Shown in pieces: positions 11,260 to 22,260 of a stretch of DNA of 64,000 bases. A program made the position numbers and the translations under genes. The stretch's first letter is position 1. Each line of letters opens with the position of its first letter. Where the stretch lies: contig NC_084599.1 in the NCBI RefSeq assembly GCF_033807715.1, forward strand, positions 29,259,625 through 29,323,624. The letters run 5' to 3'. The notes under the pieces were generated by a model. It did not search any database, was not told the DNA's origin, and worked only from the letters and a program-made list of their open reading frames with translations. The stretch comes from Cololabis saira (taxonomy: Eukaryota; Chordata; Actinopteri; Beloniformes; Belonidae).

Positions 11260-11830
11260 CGTCTGCTTTGATCGTGTGATTTCACTTGAAGAGTTTCAGA
11301 CAGGTTTATGTCACATCATAGTACTGAAACAGCTCTGGTGGACGTTACCGGGGATCTCCTCATGACTTCAGACAGCCGACTGGTGTCTTTACTTGTCCTG
11401 TTAGATCTCAGTGCTGCTTTTGCTAGACTGCAGCATTCTATTAGAGGCTTATTTGTTGTTGCATCATTGGGATAAAGGAGCTGCATTAGCCTGGTTTAAG
11501 TCATATTTATCTGGCAGATTTCAGTTTCTTTATTTGAACAAGGAGTTTTTCCCATGTTGGTCCTGGTGCTTCACAAGCTTCTCTACTTATACTGTTACGT
11601 TTAACTCTATATATACTTCCATTAGCTACTACTGATAGGCAGCTGTGGATAAAACTTTATTGCTATGCAGATGATACTCAGGTGTACCATCCATAATGCT
11701 AGATGAGGCCAGCAAGATAGCTGCACTACAAACATGTCTTAGTTACATAAAGAAGGATGACTGTTAATTTCCTTGTATAACATTCAGATAAGACATAGGT
11801 TATTGTTATTGGACATTATAAAAATAAAAA
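11260..11830 (+). pseudogene. L2-type LINE reverse transcriptase relic
   Basis: With frameshifts the plus strand reads RT blocks: LLVLLDLSAAF-like at about 11390-11420, KGAALAWFKSYLSGRFQFLY at 11475-11535, CYADDTQVYH near 11660-11690 (the YADD catalytic motif) and SDKT.VIVIG near 11790. Order and spacing fit the RT of L2/CR1-group LINEs. Several stops and indels show it is dead. Neither the 3' UTR nor the endonuclease part was seen. Confidence 0.8.
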
Positions 11831-12384
11831 AAGCCATTTATGGCAATTAACCCTAAATTAATCAAAATACTGCAGAATCGGCATGATTGGAGATCACATT
11901 TCAGATAGATATCCCATTAGAGTACTTCCATCTAGACAGCATACTGAACTGTGGTTTCTTGAGTTCCCAAAAGCAGAATGAGAGTCAGATCCCAGTTTCT
12001 GTTTGAGACACAAACTCCAGATTTAACAGACTTTTATTATGAACTGGAACAATACAAATAAACTGAATCGAACTGAATCAGATTAAATGATTCGTGACAT
12101 ATTTAATACAGTTATATTGGCTCATTATATCACAAAGCTGTTGCATGATATAACTTAAGATTGTGGCAGAAACCTAAAGTTTCTTTCTCTCGCTCATATT
12201 ATATATATGTATTTAGTGTACTGAAAACTCTGTTTTGTTCAAATTTTGAGTCTTGACTCCGAATGACTACTCCCAGTGAGATTACAGAATTGTTGAGTTT
12301 TTCCACACATGACAAAGTCTGTCAAATCAACTGAAAGCGTCATATTCAACCATCAGTCGCTTGAGGAGTCAGTTTAGAAAGACT
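11831..12384. other. Intron, AT-rich, nothing recognised
   Basis: Lies between the L2 and Tc1 relics. It may include decayed transposon sequence, but no end was found. Confidence 0.4.
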
Positions 12385-12665
12385 GGCACCAATGGAAACC
12401 ACCAAATTGAACACTTTTGGGACGTTCTGGATCGGAGAGTGCTACGATGTGTTCCGGCTCCAGCAAACGTACCCCGACTCTGTGAGGCGCTAATGGAAAG
12501 ACAGGACAATATTCCTCAGGCCACAACTGACAACCCGGTGACCTCAATGATCAGCTAATAAGACCATCTTTCATCTTTAGATTGTTTTTGTAAGCATCAT
12601 TCAATTGTTCACACAACTATGTGCGTTGCTCTTCGTGATGCACATGGTGGTTATACTGGACACTG
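12385..12665 (+). pseudogene. Tc1/mariner transposase C-terminal relic
   Basis: The plus frame reads IEHFWDVLDRRVLRCVPAPA and then MERQDNIPQATTDNPVTSM, matching the DDE transposase tail (NPIEHLWD...R, then W.NIPQ...L..SM) of fish Tc1 elements. After a stop and about 60 bp, a second piece (CVALRDAHGGYTG) resembles the terminal ARGGHTRY block, so the gene is interrupted. No inverted ends were identified. Confidence 0.85.
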
Positions 12666-13335
12666 AAAGCTGTAAACTCCAACCAATAACTTGCGTGTTC
12701 TATTGCTGCATAAAATGATGTTTTTTTGACAGGAAAGGGACAACACTGTGTTAATGTTAAAGCACTATTGACATTTAATGTTTTGTTGTGTTTTTTCCTA
12801 AATATTTGGGTGTTGGAAATTCAAATATTGAGGTAAAATGAATTTGTGTGTCTATGATTTGGGTCAGTATAAATATACTGTATGCATACACACACATCTG
12901 GAGGATGTCCTGTCACATCATCTTAGAATTAGTTTTAAACCCACACTTGCATGTGCTACTTGTCCACTGAGGTTCAGTGATGTTCCATCCTTACAGTAAA
13001 CATATGCCACGATACAATTAAATGAAAAGGAAGAGAAAGAATGAATGAACAACTGAATGATGGCTTACGAAAACATCTAAACGACAAAAGGTTTAATAAA
13101 GCCTTATTAGCTGACTCATCTGTCGGACATGAAAACTACTGGGTGTAGATGAAATGATTACATTTTTGGAGTTAAAGGTGCCTTAGAGGTTGATTCACTC
13201 TTCAGGATGGGTATTGATCATAGCTGGAGCGACCGTCCAGCAGGGCAGAAATCTATACAGCGGCTGATCGGCATTAACGTCATTAGCAATTGGTTAGAAG
13301 GGTTACACACTGAGACAGATCCACCCAGGGCAACA

Positions 13336-13337
<2 letters not shown>
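12666..13337. other. Intron, nothing recognised
   Basis: AT-rich sequence with no coding or repeat signature before the CA repeat. Confidence 0.5.

Positions 13338-13406
<69 letters not shown>
13338..13406. repeat. (CA)n microsatellite, about 69 bp
   Basis: Uninterrupted CA repeat. Open frames crossing it (poly-His/Thr or poly-Cys/Val) are artefacts. Confidence 0.98.
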
Positions 13407-13409
<3 letters not shown>

Positions 13410-13804
13410 TGTGTGATTACAGCCCCAGCAGAGGCGATCTAGATTTGGCTCCAACATCGATCTGAAAATCAAACAACCTTATATCACACTGGTACGCGAC
13501 TGGACAGGCTGGTTCAGGGCACCAGCACACACTCAAGCGCACAAACACAAACATTGTCTTTGCCCAGCAACAGGCCGTGCTGTGAGTACTCCTCTAATCA
13601 TGTTCATACAGCACTAATTGGTGCCTTTCGTCACACACTGGCTGAGTCTGGCAGTGAGGCAAGAGTGTGCCACTTCCTCCTCAAATTAGCTGAAGAGCAG
13701 CCAATCTGGTTGCTGATCAGCAGGATTCAACAAGATGGAAACAACAGGGGTGTTTTAAATGCTTTTAGGCCATTTGGTCAAAAAGTGAGATGCCAGCTGT
13801 TATA

Positions 13805-13807
<3 letters not shown>

Positions 13808-13868
<61 letters not shown>
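13808..13868. repeat. (AT)n microsatellite, about 60 bp
   Basis: Uninterrupted TA repeat, able to form cruciforms, followed by further short TA runs to about 13975. Confidence 0.98.
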
Positions 13869-13873
<5 letters not shown>

Positions 13874-14374
13874 TGTGGACACACCTTCTCATTAAAACAA
13901 ATGGGGAAGTGTGTCCAAACTTTTGTTCTGTACTGTATATTTGTGTATGTATATATATAAATATCTAAATATATATGGGCAACATCATCACTTAAAAAAT
14001 GCTTAAAACAAAGAGAACAAAATGAAGCGTATAATCTACCGGTACTTCCCATGAGCTGATACAATATACTCTAAGGGTATCAGGCCACACCAGGTTGTCA
14101 AGAAGACAATGTACTGTATCTGCTATTACACCACCAGTCCAAATTAAAAACTGACTTCCTTCTCGATGTCACAATACGTCACTTTGATTATGTCTTCAAA
14201 GGTCAGAGTAATCTGATGGAGGAATTACCAAAACAAGTCCTTCATCAGATTGCTTTGTGTGAAATAAGCTAAACCCGTTTTAGCAAGAAGGAAGATAAAC
14301 TTGGCTTTCAATATTTGCACGAATCCCAAATTGGGGCAGGTTATTCAATGCAAATACAATAACAGTACATATTA
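13869..14374. other. Intron, nothing recognised
   Basis: AT-rich; short TA runs only. Confidence 0.5.
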
Positions 14375-14382
14375 GTTTGATA

Positions 14383-14754
14383 TAGGGCTGTGCGATTAAT
14401 CGATTTTAAATGTAAATCGGATTCGATGTTAAAAAAAGGAAAATCGGAAAATCGATTTTCCTTTTTTGCAGCTGGCTGCATTACAGACAGAGCCCGTCTA
14501 GTCCTCTTTGTTTGGTCAAGAAAATTGTAAATGTTGTCACTTTACTAAACTCAAGGAGGATTTACAGTATCTTTCAATTGCACTTCATTCCCAATAGGGA
14601 AATTTGTTTGCTATTTTTCTTTAAAAATAAAGATAAAATATTTGAAACAATTTATTTCATTGTCTTTAGTTTTACCAAAAAAATCGAAATCGAAAATCGG
14701 GTTTTCAGAGAAAAAAATCCGGATTTTATTTTTGTCCAAAATCGCCCAGCCCTA
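14383..14754. mobile_element. 372-bp hAT-type MITE, 8-bp duplication gtttgata
   Basis: Ends TAGGGCTGTGCGATTAATCG and CGCCCAGCCCTA, with gtttgata at 14375-14382 and 14755-14762. Related to the elements at 3743 and 23961. No coding content. Confidence 0.9.
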
Positions 14755-14762
14755 GTTTGATA

Positions 14763-15744
14763 CTATGAAAAAAAAACAATCACCATGCACCATCATATTG
14801 CAACATTTTGTCATGTCTAGTAAGCAAGAGGAAAGAAAAGAAAAAAAAAACCCCATCATCGACGTCATTAATACCGCTCTCCAGTCCTACCTGGCCTCCC
14901 GCTGCGTAGGCGGAGCCCTGAAGTGCATGTAGGTGATAGAGGTCACCTGTGAAAAAGTGCGCAGGACCAGGCCTCATGTGGACACCTTAATTCCTCCTTC
15001 GTTAAAAGCCTGTCAACCTCACTGCTGCCTATTCCTGCACAGGAATACTGGAACAGAGCCTCTTTGTTGAGTGTTGATTTGTTCCTGAGTTGAGCATCAT
15101 TCCTGGAGTCACGGAAATGTCAGGATAACACCCAGCCAACTATTCTATTGGTGATATTCAACACAGTCACACAAACAAAGTAACGCTTGTCCGCTGACGC
15201 CAGTTGTAGTTTCATGGCTGTGGCTGCAAAGCCAATCGACCGGATTGCAGGCCTGCAATTATTCCGGCCCAACGCTCCGCTCGCTGCAGTTTAGTTTTCC
15301 CACTAAACCAGAGACTAGAACATAAAGGCTGCTATTAAACACGCTAAAAAGGAACCAGCTGGCTGAGCTTGTGGACGCAGTGGGATTTCTGTTGAGATGT
15401 GTTTGTTGTAGGAACAGAGACGGGTAACGGCAGGGACTCGGCAGAGCAGAGGCGCGCCGGGGTTCGGCGTGTCGAGGCGTCAACTGCGGATTGGAAATGA
15501 TTTGGGCGCAACTCCAGGGAACAACCATTATCATGTCAATATTTCCTGTCACTCTTCCCCGGGTGAAAAGGTCAAACTCAAAATAAGCAGGTGACAGACA
15601 GAAGTGGAAAAAAAATATAGATATTTAAAACATCCAATGACTCTTACAATCTCTTCTGTTCAGAGACACGATCCAATCAGAGAAAAGTAAGACGAGGTAT
15701 GATATGGACATGTTGTTAACGCTACACTAATACAGGAAAGGAAT
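14763..15744. other. Intron with a CpG-richer block at about 15180-15560
   Basis: The block includes gaggcgcgccggggttcggc near 15450 and stands out from the AT-rich surroundings. It could be a regulatory or promoter region; a minus-strand frame at 15259-15552 has no family signature and I found no phase-compatible donor. Confidence 0.35.
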
Positions 15745-15752
15745 GACCACAT

Positions 15753-15935
15753 TAGGGATGGGCGGTATGGACTAAAAAATGTATCACGATAATTTCGGGC
15801 ATTTATCCCGATAACGATAAAAATGACGATAAAGAAAAATACCAACTCAACTCCATCTTTTTAACTATAAATCTATCTCGCTCTCAGATCCTCCATGTTT
15901 GTTACACAAAAACGTCATCAATGGGAATTTATCCT

Positions 15936-16015
<80 letters not shown>

Positions 16016-16657
16016 TCAGGCTCATTTCCTTCCTTCCTTCTTCCCTTCCTCTTTTCTCCCTTCCTTCCTCCTTTCCTTGTTTTCTCCCTTCCTTCTCCCC
16101 TTTCCTTCTTTCCTTCCTTCTTTCTTTTTTCCCTTCCTTCCTTCTTCCCTTCCTCATTTCTCCCTTCCTTCCTTCTTTCCTTGTTTTCTCCCTTCCTTCC
16201 TTCCTTCTTTCCTTCCTTCCTTCCTTCCTTCCTTCCTTCCTTCCTTCCTTCCTTCCTTCCTTCCTTCCTTCTTTCCTCCTGCTCTCTCCTTCCTTCTTTC
16301 CTCCTGCTCTCTCCTTCCTTCTTCACTTCCTCGTTTTCTCCCTTCTTTCCTTGTTTTCTCCCTTCGTTCCTTCTTTCCTTCCTTCCTTCCTTCCTTCCTT
16401 CCTTCCTTCCTTCCTTCCTTCCTTCCTTCCTTCCTTCCTTCCTTCCTTCCTTCCTTCCTTCCTTCCTTCCTTCCTTCCTTCCTTCCTTCCTTCCTTCCTT
16501 CCTTCCTTCACGTACGTTGTGCGTGGATTTAACAGAACCATAAATCAGCTTTACATAAAAATGGTAATTTATCATTTTTACCGCGAGATGACAAATTCTT
16601 ATCGTGAGGAATTTTTTTGACGGTATATCGTGAACGGTAAAATATCGCCCATTCCTA
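15753..16657. mobile_element. 905-bp hAT-type MITE carrying a huge polypyrimidine repeat
   Basis: Ends TAGGGATGGGCGGTAT and ATATCGCCCATTCCTA, with gaccacat at 15745-15752 and 16658-16665. The subterminal parts (gataacgataaaaatgacga and its counterpart) are of MITE type. The centre, 15933-16509, is CTTT/CCTT repeat. Without the repeat the element would be about 330 bp. Confidence 0.9.
15933..16509. repeat. Compound (CTTT)n/(CCTT)n polypyrimidine tract, about 577 bp
   Basis: (CTTT)n to 16017, then imperfect CCTT/CTTCC blocks, then near-perfect (CCTT)n at about 16190-16271 and 16373-16509. The plus strand is almost wholly pyrimidine. The six long ORFs over it (Lys/Glu/Arg-Gly or Leu/Phe/Pro repeats) are shadows. 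Confidence 0.98.
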
Positions 16658-16665
16658 GACCACAT

Positions 16666-18948
16666 ATAGATGAAGAACATGCTTCAGAATGGGACAGGTA
16701 ATGTACTATTTATTTTCAATTTCATACATATGATGTCAAAAAAGAGGGCTGTGAGGTAAAAGAGTGCAGCTGGTGGGTGATCGACAAGCTACTCATCTGA
16801 CAATAAATGATTTATTTTAGAAAATCTTAATATCTTGCCGGCAGGAATCCCCGCCCTGCATGTATTAGGGTGTCTGTCATCCATCTAAAGAGAAGAACGG
16901 TAAAACTTAATTTACTGTATTGAAACAATAAACTGTTATGATTAACTCCATGTGGAGAGCAACAACTTGCTGGCGGAAACGTGACACTGACGTGGCACTC
17001 ACGGTGCTCGTGATAAGCAGACGTTATCGTGATGGAAGAAAAACATCACACCAGGTGAGAAAAGCCAAAAAAGCTGCAGGAGCATAATGAGACTGCCGGT
17101 GCAGTCAGCTGGCACTGGAAGCTGATTCATGGTCACGGTCGGCACGACTCTAGCGTCCGGTCACAGCCAGAGTCACTCTCTCTGCACATTATGTTGCAAC
17201 GCACTGGCGGCTTTGACTTTTGACCTCGTGTAAGGTGGTGGAGCTGTCCGTCACGTCACTGTGTTGACAAGAGCTGAGGCCCACGGGGCCGGACAAATCA
17301 CTGCGACACCATCAAAGGTCAGTTTTTAATATCTGGAGCTGCTGTGAGGGAGAGGGAGCATGCTGTGAGCACAGAAAACTCAGGTTGTACCTGCCTGTAC
17401 TGACCTCATGACCCGTAGTGACGGGACATTTCTAAACTTTATAAAATCATCACATTTTGGTCAATTCATTTGACTGTTTTGGAGTTTTAGTACCTTGAAA
17501 AGCCGGTGGTGGTAGATTTACGTTTTTTTAATTATTGTCTTGTTTTCCTTTTTCTTCGTAATTGACAAAAAAAGAAAGAAAGAAGTCAGAATTACGCTTT
17601 TTTTTATTTGATCTCTTCCTGCTGCAGGATCAAATTGACAATTCTCACGAGCCTATTCACAATGCCTTTGTTTACTTTTGCAAAGTTTTGATAATTTTGT
17701 TGTGGATTTGCCTCATTTGTAAATCAGTTATACCCAAACAGACTAGATAAAGAGCAGCAGGGACTGATTTCACTGTGGTCAGGCCACAGAATAGTTCCAG
17801 ATGTCTTTTTTTTTCAATTTTCAGGAAAACGTCAATAAAATCCGGAGGAAAGGTTGAATTTTCAGGATTCTTGAAACGGTGTCTTATTCATGTGTATATT
17901 CATATATTCAAATGTGATAATACTGTACAAGACAGCTGCCAAAAAACACATCCTGGTTTAAAAATGATGGCTGTGATTTGTGAGGAAGAAATAATAAATA
18001 AGAGAAAAAGGTCCTGCACAAGCACAGCACATTTCATCGTGACTGTCACAAACATGAGACCAAACATCTCTGACTTCAGCATCTAAAATCTATTTTCTGT
18101 CCCTTGCAGGAAACACGACACCAGATCTCTAACGTACTGCTTCACATTTATCTGCAAACACCACGTCAACCAAACTGGAGAGGTGCTCTTAATACCATCA
18201 TGAGCAATAAATTGACTGATAAACAAATGCCATCCCTGACACAGAGGCATAACTCAGAATAACGATGGTTTATCCATTCATATTTAGTGATTTTAATGAC
18301 TGCTGAATCAAAACGAGGAGCGACATTATCAACGTTAGTATTCCCTCCCAGAAAAGTGACATCTTTCTCAATGTGATAGTCAGGCCTGTCACCAGGAATC
18401 TCTGATGAGAGCAGAAACATAGGGAACATCTCAGAATTAGACTTTAATCCTCACCATAATCAAGACAAATGATGAGACAGGCAGTTGGTCAAACCAGCAG
18501 AAACTTCCAGTTAGAATAAGATTTATGTAATCCTCGACTGCAACAGAACAAAGAAAAAGCCTTTTGTTTGGATTAATTCAGCCAATTAAATACTTAATCA
18601 TTAAAAAGGTATTGGGTAATATTGACTTTTAGAATAATGACTGGAAACTTGAAAGATTCATTACTGGAAAGTATGCGACTAATTTTCACCATGATGTTTT
18701 CAGACATATCACCTTATAAAAAGTCTAACCACTATCCACAATTTAATAAAGACACCAATCTGTCAGTGAATCTTTACTAAGAGACAAAAAGATACTGCAT
18801 TAATTAATCAACATACATTCAAACATTTCTATTTGCTGCTTTTGTGTGTTTTATAAAGTTTTGATTGTTGTTCAAAGAGCGATATCTGCCATCTCTTTGA
18901 GCTTTGACAACTGCAGCAGCCACCTTTTTTTGTGTATAGAATAAATAT
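16666..18948. other. Intron, unclassified
   Basis: A GC-richer stretch at 17080-17310 is followed by AT-rich DNA. No exon, RNA gene or transposon end was recognised. Confidence 0.5.
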
Positions 18949-19395
18949 AATTATTTCTGGACTATAAGCTGCACCTGTATATAAGCCGCATCCACTCTAT
19001 TTTTAAAAAAAGAATAAAAAAAAAGATATACAAGCTGCACCTGTATATAAGCCGCATCCGCTCTATTTAAAAAAAAAAAAAGATATGCAAGCCGCAGATA
19101 TTTATGTTGTTAGATTAGATATTTACTACATGTACAAAACGATTTTGAACTGTAAATGATGTACATGTTTGTACCTAAATAGATCCTTTCCTAACAGTGT
19201 CTTTTAACACGGCAGCAACTTTGCTGATTAAAACGGGACAGAACCAAGAGAAACTAACCGGTATTTATTTATCGGTTTGAAATCTGCTTCTACCTACTTC
19301 TACCTAAAAATCCACAGAATAGCTGCACCTTTGTATAAGCCGCATGGTTCAAAACCTATGAAAAAAGTAGCGGCTTATAGTCCAGAAAATACGGT
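18949..19395. mobile_element. MITE-like element with actataagc inverted ends
   Basis: Left tttctggactataagc and right gcttatagtccagaaaatac form inverted ends about 430 bp apart. Two internal copies of acctgtatataagccgcatc are present. This family is common in fish. The target duplication is unclear, so the boundaries are approximate. Confidence 0.6.
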
Positions 19396-21630
19396 ATATA
19401 TCCTGGAGCGAAAGAGTGCCATCAGTGGCTAAATAAAGGCATGTACTGTAAGTCAAGCCAAGGCAGGTTAGTTTTATCTAGCACATTTGAAAATAATCAA
19501 TCATGACCCAAGTGTTTTACAGGCAAATGTCAACAACATTAAAATGACTGCACGTGTGAAAGTGTTGGCTGAAGAAAACTATGAAGCAGCAAGACAGGCT
19601 GGGAGAGGCTCGTAAAAACCTAGATAACCTAGCAAGACAAAACGGAGTGTGGTGCTTTGATCGGGCTACTTGTTTCATGTGGAATAATTAGTGGAAAACA
19701 GTGATGGAAGGAGACAAATTTCGAAATGAAAAATGAAAGCAACCTTTTCTACACATAAGCAAATCATTCTTGATCAGAAGCTCACAGGGAGCTTCCAAAA
19801 CCTCTAACCTTTAAAACGTGGCAGTAGGATGAATAACTTAAAGACCGTGGCGTGTACTCTACTCCTTTCTGCTCCATTTCGACTGCACCTTACACACATA
19901 TGGCTGATCCATCAAATCTATAAATACATCCAAGTGAACATTCGTTAGCGATCTGCCTTTGAGGATTTTTTTTTGTTTTTTTTATTTGTGGGTTGACATT
20001 ATAAAGTCACTTTGATCCCCCTCCCTGCTGACGTCATTATCGCCTTCTGGAAAGTCGGCGGCAGAGTTACTATTTCCTTCTGCGCCTCTTTAGAAGACAG
20101 ACGCTCAAAGGTACACACATCTGGCCAGAATGAGCCGTTTGTCATTCCCAGAGGATGCTTTAACTGTATTACTTCCAGTCTGCCACTGTACGCCTCTAAT
20201 ACAGCGCTACAACCTGCTTTTACCATTGGGTAAGTGAGAATGTATAAACTCAGCTTTCCAGCCCTTTCATTTCAGTGTGGATTTCAGCCTTTGTCACAGA
20301 GCTCATGTAAAACTTCAAAAAGCATCTGCTTTGCTCTGTGTACAGAAGTTTATCCAAAGTGCAATTGAAAAGAAAAAACAAGCAAACAAAAAAAAGAGGA
20401 ATTAGCAGGCAGCCATCTAAAACATGGAAAACAAAATCAGGATGAGGTGAATTATCTTCAGTGTTAAGAGATTCAGATCAGACAAGATGTGAAAAACAAG
20501 CTGAAGAAGTCTGGTAAGGGAATATACTATAACGTGCTAGTCAGTGAAAAGGTATTTCGAATTATGCAGTAAGACATCGTAAAACGTATTCTGATTCACA
20601 AAAGACTGATTCATGAATTCCATAGAGCACATCAGTCCTCCTGATTCATCATCACACATCAAAGCTGCATTTAATCACCACGTGGCCGTGCTCGCTGAGT
20701 CTGATCTACACCGTCTCTGCATGACTTCTTCAGACAGATTGATGACACCGACGAAGCTCGTTGTTATGACATCCAGGTTTTAACCGTCTCAGATCTGATG
20801 AATGAGGATGGAACAGCTTTTGCAACCTGCAGCTGCAGACTCTATCATCTTTTCAATAGTTTATTTTATTTTTCAGAAAGAACGGGAAATGGGAATAATT
20901 CTAAACTCGTCTGATGGGAAGTTATTGTTTTCAATTCTTCAGGGCAGCGACAAACATCTGTGATTAAATAAGGTTAATATATCAAACTGGTCCCTCAAAA
21001 TCCACCACTGGATGTTAACTGGATGAAACTGGTTTTGGCATGCAACATGCTGATATTTAGAAAATATAATGAAATATCACTGACGTGACTTTAAACTTAG
21101 TTTAAAGTTCTCGATGCAGCAGTAGAGGATCATAACTGATAAAAGTGAGGCACATACTGAAGAGCAAAGTAGTTTTAACTTCATTTAGAAAACAACAGTA
21201 ATACTTTTGAGGTAAGAAAACTATGTTACCACTTTGGTGACTTTGTTTAAAACTACATATTACACCTTAAAGTCTATACTGCAGCGGATTTATTATAAAA
21301 TTATTGTAAAAAATTTGTTTTAATAATGCAAAAATGAAAACAACATGAATACATCTTACCTAAATTAATACAAAATATTGAATTTCCTCCCACTGTAAGT
21401 GTACATGACGGATCTTAAAAGAAAACTATAATAAACTTTACATTTCTTTTTCCACATGTTTCTTCCAAATGATTTTTCCAGGTTTAACATTAATGTAAAG
21501 TAAGATTATTTTATCAGAAGCGTTTGAATCACAGTTAGACCTGTCTTTGCTGAAAAAGATTAGACAGTTTTGTGCTAAGAATTGTGCAAGAGCAACATCT
21601 GGATAAAACACACACACACATCTGTCCTAC
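19396..21630. other. Intron downstream of the internal first exon
   Basis: Holds the CRE at 20029 in a GC-richer block, otherwise AT-rich. The donor and short (CA)n at about 21609-21620 sit at the right edge. Nothing else recognised. Confidence 0.5.
20029..20036. promoter_or_regulatory. Perfect CRE palindrome 1.6 kb downstream of the internal first exon
   Basis: TGACGTCA in a locally GC-richer block (about 20010-20180) within an AT-rich intron. No exon was recognised in this block, although open frames run through it on both strands. Confidence 0.4.
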
Positions 21631-21764
21631 CGTCTACGTTTCTGAACAATGTCGATGGGCCGGTTAACGGCACACGGTGACCCGCAGATATTCCCGCTCC
21701 GGACTTTGAAGCAGCGATCCTGGACTGAGGGGGTCAGATACACACAGTTAGTCGGCAGGCTCAT
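21631..21764 (-). CDS. pde4c: Alternative first coding exon of pde4c within the large intron
   Basis: The minus strand has ATG at 21764, preceded by an in-frame TGA 27 nt upstream, so this is the first Met of its frame. It is open for 44 codons plus two bases and ends AGA CG|gtagga. The 134 nt leave phase 2, so splicing over 16.6 kb to 5062 gives Arg-FDVENG in frame. The peptide begins MSLPTNCVYLTPSVQDRCFK and continues to VNRPIDIVQKRR. It is Cys-rich with a basic end, and ending in basic residues before FD.ENG is a known pattern for PDE4 isoform-specific N-termini. No known domain is visible; such N-termini usually set targeting. The 5' flank to about 22260 is GC/CpG-rich. Exon shape, phase and flank are seen; isoform assignment is inference, and I cannot match this N-terminus to a named isoform. 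Confidence 0.7.
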
Positions 21765-22260
21765 GTCTGTGGTCGTGTGGGTCTCCCGTCAGCTTTGGTT
21801 TCCACTAATTATCCTCTTCCTCCGCTGAGCGCTCCACCGCTCCTCGGCTCCTGTAGGCTCTGCTCACTCCCTCCACGCCACAACATGTTTCCACCGACAC
21901 GCAGACAGACGGAGGAAAGCCCTCCAAACTGTTTTTCAGCGGCATGACTCCGATCCAGCGTGAGGACGGGGGTAAGAGTGAAGAGAACTCAAGACTGCAT
22001 GGGTTTTAAAGGGTCATTTCCTCAGCAACACGCAGCTGTTTCATGCGGTTAGACAGAGAGCTAAATGTAAACATACTGGGTTGGTTACAAATCCACACTG
22101 AGGAGCTCGGAGCTGAACTCCCCCTCTTCTTTGAAGACGCACTCTGTCCCTCCCTCCTCCCTTCGTCCTTCTCTCCGGGGCTCTCTCCGTCTGTCGCCTC
22201 GGTCCAGTTTTCAAAAACACGTGCATGTACAGTATTGGTGAGTTGGAGTAAGAGAGACGG
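21765..22260 (-). promoter_or_regulatory. Probable internal promoter and 5' UTR of the 21631-21764 first exon
   Basis: Sequence becomes GC- and CpG-richer here than the flanking intron, with blocks such as gagcgctcagcggagg (minus strand), and lacks transposon remnants. It lies immediately 5' of the ATG at 21764. No clear TATA was seen, fitting a CpG-type start. Promoter activity is inferred from composition and position. Confidence 0.45.

Noticed and set aside
15865..16680. Long ORFs (up to 271 codons) of Lys/Glu/Gly-Arg or Ser/Phe/Leu/Pro repeats on both strands
   Set aside because: All are produced by the (CTTT/CCTT)n array inside a MITE; three-frame openness is a repeat artefact.
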